Positions 57,756 through 64,000 of a stretch of 64,000 nt of DNA are shown one piece after another. The stretch is from contig NC_134398.1 of NCBI RefSeq assembly GCF_050003625.1, forward strand, positions 25,947,211-26,011,210, written 5' to 3'. The notes under the pieces were generated by a model. It was not told where the DNA came from. It was given only the letters and a program-made list of their open reading frames with translations, and searched no databases. The stretch is from Haematobia irritans. Lineage: Eukaryota > Arthropoda > Insecta > Diptera > Muscidae. Every line of letters starts with the position of its first letter. Position 1 is the stretch's first letter. A program made the position numbers and the translations under genes.

Positions 57756-59455
57756 TAATTTACACATTTATATTTATACTATATTAATTTTTTTAAATGA
57801 AACTTCGAAATGTGCGTTATTAAAGATTTATAGTCAGTAACAGTGCTTGATATAAACGAAATTGACTGATTTTTGGATAAAATATTATTTTTTATTGCAA
57901 AAATAACAATCTTGTAATAAAAAACTGTTTTTGTACAAAACTTTAAAATTGGGAAGGAATTCAAAAACTAACAAAAGAAGAACGTAGAGTCGAGTATAAA
58001 CATACATACATAATTTTATAATATAAACATAAATTTATTTAGGAGTGAACAGTTTTTTACTAGCATTTAACACCATCGCTCTAAAATTCCTTTTATTTTT
58101 CTTTAATAATTCATTTTAAAGAAAATAAACTTTTTAAATTGTTTTAGCTGTAAAACTCGAACTTAATGCCCGCTTTTATATTTGATGGTGTCCGTCAACT
58201 CCTCGTGGACTACTTTTTAATAAAGAGGAACTAAAGTTTGTTTTTTTACATTTTACTGTGTAATTTTTCACTATTTCCTCCTTATTTCATTTTACTGTCC
58301 CAACTCTAAAAAGGGTATAGTGCCCTTTCGTTATTTTTATGAAGACCCTTGATTTCTTTTAACGAACCAAGAAAAAAATTGTGCCCATAATGCCAAAATG
58401 ATAAACAAAACACATGTCCACACATACATAAAATGCTGCTCTCAAGGCGAAAACATAAGCTGTTTGTTTTTCAAATGTCTATTCTCTTGGTTCAGAATGT
58501 ATATTCTCTTTATTCAAATTAAATAATATTTAGACTTAAACATATCAAATTTTTGGCCTTATCATAAAACAGTTTTCCGAAACAACATACAAGCGGTTTC
58601 ACAGAAATTGTTCTCTTTTGACTCTTTTGCTGTGTTATATTGATATCTTTCGTCAACTCTCCCGGTTTCCATCTCTATTTCTCTCTATACCCTCTCTGTC
58701 GCTTTGAATAAAATATCACAACATATGTATGTTTAGTCGAAATTTGTAAATTTATATATGTTTATATTCACACATATGATTTTTATGAAACATTCATGCC
58801 CCAAACATAATATATTCTAACATATTAACATAGATGTCCCAAACATTTAGTGTTAGTTTAGGAAAATTACATGTTCGCACTTAAATATATTGTGGTTTAA
58901 AATCGTGCCCGAAACACATTTTGTTTATATCGGAACATATGAAAAACATATTTTTCTAACAGTGCAGCATACATTCAATATTGCATAAACATTTGACCGT
59001 CAAAAAAGGCTCGTGGCGGTTGGTCGAATGATATGTCATCGTGACAGGGGTGGAATCGTGGATGTATGGTTGTTTCTAGATGAGGAAAACCAACAAAAGT
59101 TTCTAGTACACGAAGCTCTTCCAAGCACGTCTGTATTTTCGGAAAAACTTGACATATAGCAATCTCTATTTGTTTGCCAGTTGCCTTCCAAGATATCAGA
59201 AAACCCAACCGCCGAAAAAGGATCACTCTTCTCCATGACAATGCGAGCTCTCACACATCGTCTCAAACAACTGCATTTTTGAGCACTCAAAACATCGATT
59301 TGATGGGCCATCTGCCGTATAGTCCTCACAAGAGGTCTGCATCGAATAACTTTTCACTGCATGTATGCAATTCGCTGTCCAATACAGTAAATGCACTCTC
59401 TCTCAGAGAACAAATAGTGAAGAGATGGGAATATTTGTTTACCAAATACTAACGA

Positions 59456-59694
59456 GTACTTATCCGCAACAATATGTGTTCCGTAAAAAAGGAACATACA
59501 AAAACCACGATAATTTTCCGTGCTACAATGTGGGAAATATATTTCCAAATAAAACCTCTCATTACCAAATAATCTTGGAGGTAATTGTATTCCAAATTGG
59601 TAAGCCATTACATTTAAATGGAAATTATGATATGCAAGGACATGTCCTACAGCCACGGTTGCTACAGTCGGTAGAATTCTACTATTCTATATAG
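59456..59694. other. Short unassigned segment
   Basis: No recognised element. It lies between the mariner relic and the next 29-bp array. Confidence 0.35.
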
Positions 59695-60472
59695 AAAAAA
59701 AATGTTGAAAAATTTTTCTACGGAAATAAAATTTTGACGAAATTTTCTATAGAAATAAAATTTTGACAAAATTTGTTATAGAAAGAAAATTTTTACAAAA
59801 TTTTCTAAAGAAATAAAATTTTTACAAAATTGTTTAAAGAAAAAAATTTTGACAAAAGTTTCTATGAAAAAAATGTTGGCAAAGACTTCAATAGAAATAA
59901 AATTTTGACAAAATTTTCTATAGAAATAAAATTTTGACAAAATTTTCTATGGGAAAAAAATGTTGGCAAAGATTTCAATAGAAATAAAATTTTGACAAAA
60001 TTTTTTATAGAAAAAAAATTTTGACAAAATTTTCTATAGAAATAAAATGTTGACAAAATTTTTTATGGAAATAACATTTTGGCAAAGAAATTAGTAGAAA
60101 TAAAAATTTGACAAAAAATTTCTATAGAAATAAATTTTTGACAAAATTTTCTATAGGGATAAAATTTTGACAAAATTTTGTAAAACAAATTAAGTTTTGA
60201 CAAAATTTTCGATAGAATTAATATTTTGGCAACATTTTCTATAGAAATAAAGTTTTGACAAGGTTTTCTATAGGAATAACATTTTGACAACATTTTCTAA
60301 GACAAATAAAATGTTGACAAAATTTTCTGTAGAAAGAAAATTTTGACACGATTTTCTATAGGAATAAAATATTGATAAAATTTGTATGGAAATAAAATTT
60401 TGACATTTTCTATAGGAATAACATTTTTACAAAATTTTCTATAGAAATAAAATTTTGACAAAATTTTCTGTA
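59695..60472 (+). repeat. 29-bp array R8
   Basis: About 26 units of the CTATAGAAATA type, plus polarity. A near-duplicate block with TGGGAAAAAAATGTTGGCAA recurs (59865 and 59945). It ends in TTTTCTG-TA, where TIR element C inserted. Confidence 0.9.
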
Positions 60473-62348
60473 CACACAAAAAATTTTTTTTCTGATTCAA
60501 TCACCAAATTAATTGTCCAATTAATTTTTTAATTGAAATGTCTTCAATCACGAAAATGATAGTATCAATCACAGTTTTAATTGGGCATAGAAAAAATTCT
60601 TGATTAAACAAGTAAGGAAAGTCTAAAGTCGGGCGGTGCCGACTATATTATACCCTGCACCACTTTGTAGATCTAAATTTTTGATACCATATCACATCCG
60701 TCAAATCTGTTGAGGGCTATATATAAAGGTTTGTCCCAAATACATACATTTAAATATCACTAGATTTGGAAGAATTTGATAGACTTCAACAAAATCTATA
60801 GACTCAAAATTTAAGTTGGCTAGGGTGGAACACAATTTTAGTAAAAAAAAAATATGGGAAACATTTAAATCTGAAGCAATTGTAAGAAAACTTCGCAAAA
60901 GTTTATTTATGATTTATCGCTCGATATATATGTATTAGAAGTTTAGGAAAATTAGAGTCATTTTTACAACTTTTCGACTAAGCAGTGGCGATTTTACAAG
61001 GAAAATGTTGGTCGAAATCAGAAAAACATATATATGGGAGCTAAATCTAAATCTGAACCGATGTCAACCAAATTTGGCACGCATAGCTACAATGCTAATT
61101 CTACTCCCTCTGCAAAATTTCAACTAAATCGGAGTTAAAAATTGGCCTCTGTGGTCATATGAGTGTAAATCGGGCGAAAGCTATATATGGGAGCTATATC
61201 TCAATCTGAACCGATTTCAACCAAATTTGGCACGCATAGCTACAATGCTAATTCTACTCCCTGTGCAAAATTTCAACTAAATCGGAGCAAAAAATTGGCC
61301 TCTGTGGTCATATAGTGTAAATCGGGCGAAAGCTATATATGGGAGCTATATCTCAATCTGAACCGATTTCAACCAAATTTGGCACGCATAGCTACAATGC
61401 TAATTATACTCCCTGTGCAAAATTTCAACTATATCGGAGCAAAAAATTGGCCTCTGTGGGCAAATGAGTGTAAATCGGGCGAAAGCTATATATGGGAGCT
61501 ATATCTACATCTGAACCGATTTGGCTGATATTTTGCAGGTTTTTCGAGAGTCATAAAATATTCGGATGTAGGGAATTTGAGGAAGATCGGTTGATATACA
61601 CGTCAATTATGACCAGATCGGTGAAAAATATATATGGCAGCTATATCTAAATCTGAACCGATTTTTTCCAAAATCAATAGGGATCGTCTTTGAGCCGAAA
61701 CAGGACCCTATACCAAATTTTGGGGCAATCGGACTAAAACTGCGAGCTGTACTTTGCACACAAAAATACATCAACAGACAGACGGACAGACAGACGGACA
61801 TCGCTAAATCGACTCAGAATTTAATTCTAAGACGATCGGTATACTAAACGATGGGTCTCAGACTTTTCCTTCTTGGCGTTACATACAAATGCACAAACTT
61901 ATTATACCCTGGTGAAGGGTATAAAAATTAATTGATTTTTTCAGCAAATTTCAATTAATTTTTTAATAGATTCAATTAAAAATTTAATTGATGTTGATTG
62001 CATAACTCAATTAATTTATTAATTAAAAAAGGTAACTATTTTTAATTACTTTCTGAATTGACTTATAGTTTTTATTTGGATTAACAAATAATTGTTTGAA
62101 ATACATTTATAATTAAAAATTAAAAAAAATCAGCACTTTTTTAAACTGAATTAGTCGTCCGAAGTTGATTAAAAAGTTAATTGTATCAATTAATTTTTTA
62201 ATTAAAAATTTAAAAATTTTCAATCATTAACTTAATGTTTCTATCATGATTAAAAAGTTAATTGTATCAATTAATTTATTAATTGAAAATATTTTCAACT
62301 TCAATTAACTTTTTAATTGGAAATATTTTGGTGATATTTTTTTCTGTG
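60473..62348. mobile_element. TIR element C, copy 2, split by HINE-B
   Basis: It starts CACACAAAAAATTTTTTTTC and ends TTTTTTTCTGTG with TA on both sides (60471-60472, 62349-62350), within the CTGTAGAAAT spacer of a 29-bp array. It is colinear with copy 1 at 17044 except for the HINE-B at 60607-61926. Confidence 0.75.
60607..61926 (+). mobile_element. HINE-B copy 3, variant 3' end
   Basis: Head AACAAGTAAGGAAAGTCTAA, then ~153-bp repeats (anchors 61031, 61184, 61336, 61489) and a (GACGGACAGACA)-type tract. It has a different 3' end from copy 1: GACGATCGGTATACTAAACG and CTTTTCCTTCTTGGCGTTAC, closing with TATACCCTGGTGAAGGGTATAAAA, a short hairpin. It is inserted in element C. Confidence 0.82.
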
Positions 62349-63710
62349 TAGAAATAAAATGTTTACAAAATTTTATATATAAATAAAATTTCGACAAAAT
62401 TTTCTATAGAAATAAAATGTTTACAAAATTTTCTATAGAAATAAAATTATGCCAAATTTTTTATGGAAATAAACTTTTGACAAAATTTTCTATGGAAATA
62501 CAATTTTGACAAAATTTTCTTTAGAAATAAAATTATGACAAAACTTTCTATAGGCATAAAATTTTGATAAAATTTTATACAGAAATAATATTTTTGCAAA
62601 ATTTTCTATAGAAATAAAATTTTGACAAAATTTTCTATAGAAATAAAATTTTGACAACATTTTCGATAGAAATAAAATTTTGACAAAATTTTCTGTAGAA
62701 ATAATATTTTGGCAACATTTTCTATAGAAAAAAAGTTTTGACAACATTTTCTATAGAAATACAATTTTGACAAAATTTTCTATAGAAATAAAATTTCGAC
62801 AAAATTTTCTATAGAAATAAAATTATGCCAAATTTTTTTATGGAAATAAACTTTTGACAAAATTTTCTATGGAAATAAAAAAAGTTAATTGTATCAATTA
62901 ATTTTTTAATTAAAAATTTTAAAATTTTCAATCATTAACTTAATGTTTCTATCATGATTAAAAAGTTAATTGTATCAATTAATTTATTAATTGAAAATAT
63001 TTTCAACTTCAATTAACTTTTTAATTGGAAATATTTTGGTGATATTTTTTTCTGTGTAGAAATAAAATGTTTACAAAATTTTATATAGAAATAAAATTTC
63101 GACAAAATTTTCTATAGAAATAAAATGTTTACAAAATTTTCTATAGAAATAAAATTATGCCAAATTTTTTATGGAAATAAACTTTTGACAAAATTTTCTG
63201 TGGAAATACAATTTTGACAAAATTTTCTATAGAAATAAAATTTTGACAAAACAGAAATGAAATTTTTACAAAATTTTCTATAGAAATAACATTTTGACAA
63301 AATAAAAATGAAATTTTAACAAAATTTTCTACAGAAATAAAATTTTGACAAAATTTTCTATAGAAATAAAATTTTGACAAAACTTTCTATAGACATAAAA
63401 AAATTTTATACAGAAATAATATTTTTGCAAAATTTTCTATAGAAATAAAATTTTGACAAAATTTTCTATAGAAATAAAATTTTGACAATATTTTCGATAG
63501 AAATAAAATTTTGACAAAATTTTCTGTAGAAATAATATTTTGGCAACATTTTCTATAGAAAAAAAGTTTTGACAACATTTTCTATAGAAATACAATTTTG
63601 ACAAAATGTTCTATAGAAATAAAATTTCGACAAAATTTTCTATAGAAATAAAATTATGCCAAATCTTTTTATGGAAATAAACTTTTGACAAAATTTTCTA
63701 TGGAAATAAA
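62171..63710 (+). repeat. 708-bp segmental tandem duplication
   Basis: Copy one (62171-62878) and copy two (62879-~63710) share, in order, AAAAAGTTAATTGTATCAAT, the element C end TTTTTTTCTGTGTA, and the same rare array variants (AAAATTATGCCAAATTTTTT, TTTGGCAACATTTTCTATAG). Two anchors give exactly 708 bp offset. Copy two has ~124 bp of extra 29-bp units. Confidence 0.88.
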
Positions 63711-64000
63711 ATTTTGACAAAATTTGCTATAGAAATAAAATTTTTACAAAATACAAATGAAATTTTCACAAAATTTTCTATAGAAATAAAATTTTGACAA
63801 AATTTTCTACAGAAATACAATTTTGACAAAATTTTATATAGAAATAATATTTGGCAACATTTTCTATAGAAATAAAATTTTGACAAAATTTTCTATAGAA
63901 GTAAAATTTTGACAAAATTTTCTATAGAAATAAAATTTTGACAAAATTTTCTATAGTAACAAAATTTTGACAAAATTTTATATAGAAATAATATTTTGGC
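62349..64000 (+). repeat. 29-bp array R9, continuing past the window
   Basis: Plus-polarity units with the CTATAGAAATA spacer, interrupted at 62879-63058 by a duplicated 3' fragment of element C. The array runs to the window edge. Confidence 0.9.

Larger units (their letters stand above)
57170..58967. mobile_element. TIR element D, copy 2, inside mariner relic
   Basis: It begins CACCCTCAAAAAAAATCGCT and ends TTTTTCTAACAGTG, with many ACATATTATATGTTTGG-type palindromes near both ends. It is longer than copy 1 (~1.8 kb) and contains two tRNA-like modules. The split mariner coding sequence closes neatly when it is removed, which fixes its limits to within a few bases. Confidence 0.68.
56765..59455 (+). 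mobile_element. Decayed mariner relic, split by element D
   Basis: Left part 56765-57169 starts TTGGGTTGTTCAGGTTGTGA. On the plus strand it encodes, with breaks, WYGEFNRGRSSLQVEYGE and LILQDRHETYRVIETNLGIS (mariner HTH region). Right part 58968-59455 gives SIHSILHKHLTVK, then FQDIRKPNRRKRITLLHDNA, SSHTSSQTTAFLSTQNIDLM and GHLPYSPHKRSASNNFSL. HDNA retains the second Asp; the third, expected after YSPDLAP, is lost. Element D (57170-58967) separates SGT from SIHSI. It is a different, older lineage than the two other mariners. The right boundary is uncertain. Confidence 0.75.

Overview
The window looks like nuclear DNA from a muscid fly. It is very AT-rich and most of it is made of transposable elements and simple arrays. 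The best taxonomic clue is a mariner at 51438-54332 whose transposase and termini read as the Himar1-like (irritans) type first described from the horn fly Haematobia irritans. That points to Haematobia, Stomoxys or a close relative, but the assignment is an inference because mariners also move between species. No prokaryotic, viral or CRISPR features are visible.

Only two host genes are well supported, both on the minus strand. (1) A tetraspanin has its first coding exon at 10682-10750 and its second at 3262-3627. The 7.05 kb intron between them is largely 29-bp arrays plus a HINE, a TIR element and a SINE, and the rest of the gene runs off the left edge. (2) A large Ser/Arg/Lys-rich gene of unknown function has four exons that join in phase (56504-56623, 55843-56444, 54772-55780, 49389-50308) and a stop at 49389. 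Its 5' exons lie beyond the right part of the window. A further possible terminal exon sits at 41126-41348.

About a quarter of the window is a 29-bp minisatellite built from two back-to-back palindromes (1-3230, 6018-9080, 11033-16206 interrupted, 20938-24880 interrupted, 29515-30540, 38137-38800, 59695-60470, 62349-64000). Its arrays occur in both orientations. The second dominant component is two related families of DINE-1/mini-me-like elements, called here HINE-A and HINE-B. Each has an AACAAGTA start, internal tandem repeats of about 153 bp, a (GTCY)n tract and a 3' hairpin ending GGGTATAAAA. Other elements are four tRNA-derived SINEs with a CCTAACC tail, three mariners (one nearly intact but broken, one Himar1-like and broken, one strongly decayed), a Tc1-like element with IR/DR ends, a LINE relic with RNase H motifs, and several non-autonomous TIR or foldback families (labelled C, D, E, F and G here).

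Layout: 0-11 kb is the tetraspanin in 29-bp arrays. 11-16 kb is array plus HINE-A. 16-19.4 kb is low-complexity spacer with a TIR element and a 169-bp tandem repeat. 19.4-25 kb is HINE-A, opposed arrays and a 76-bp-arm foldback. 26-31 kb is a LINE relic interrupted by two TIR elements and an array. 32-38 kb is a nest of F element, mariner, SINEs, HINE-A and Tc1. 41-48 kb is tandem HINE-Bs with further nested elements. 49-57 kb is the unknown gene, with a Himar1-like mariner (itself hit by HINE-A) in an intron. 57-64 kb is a decayed mariner, TIR elements, HINE-B, arrays and a 708-bp tandem duplication.
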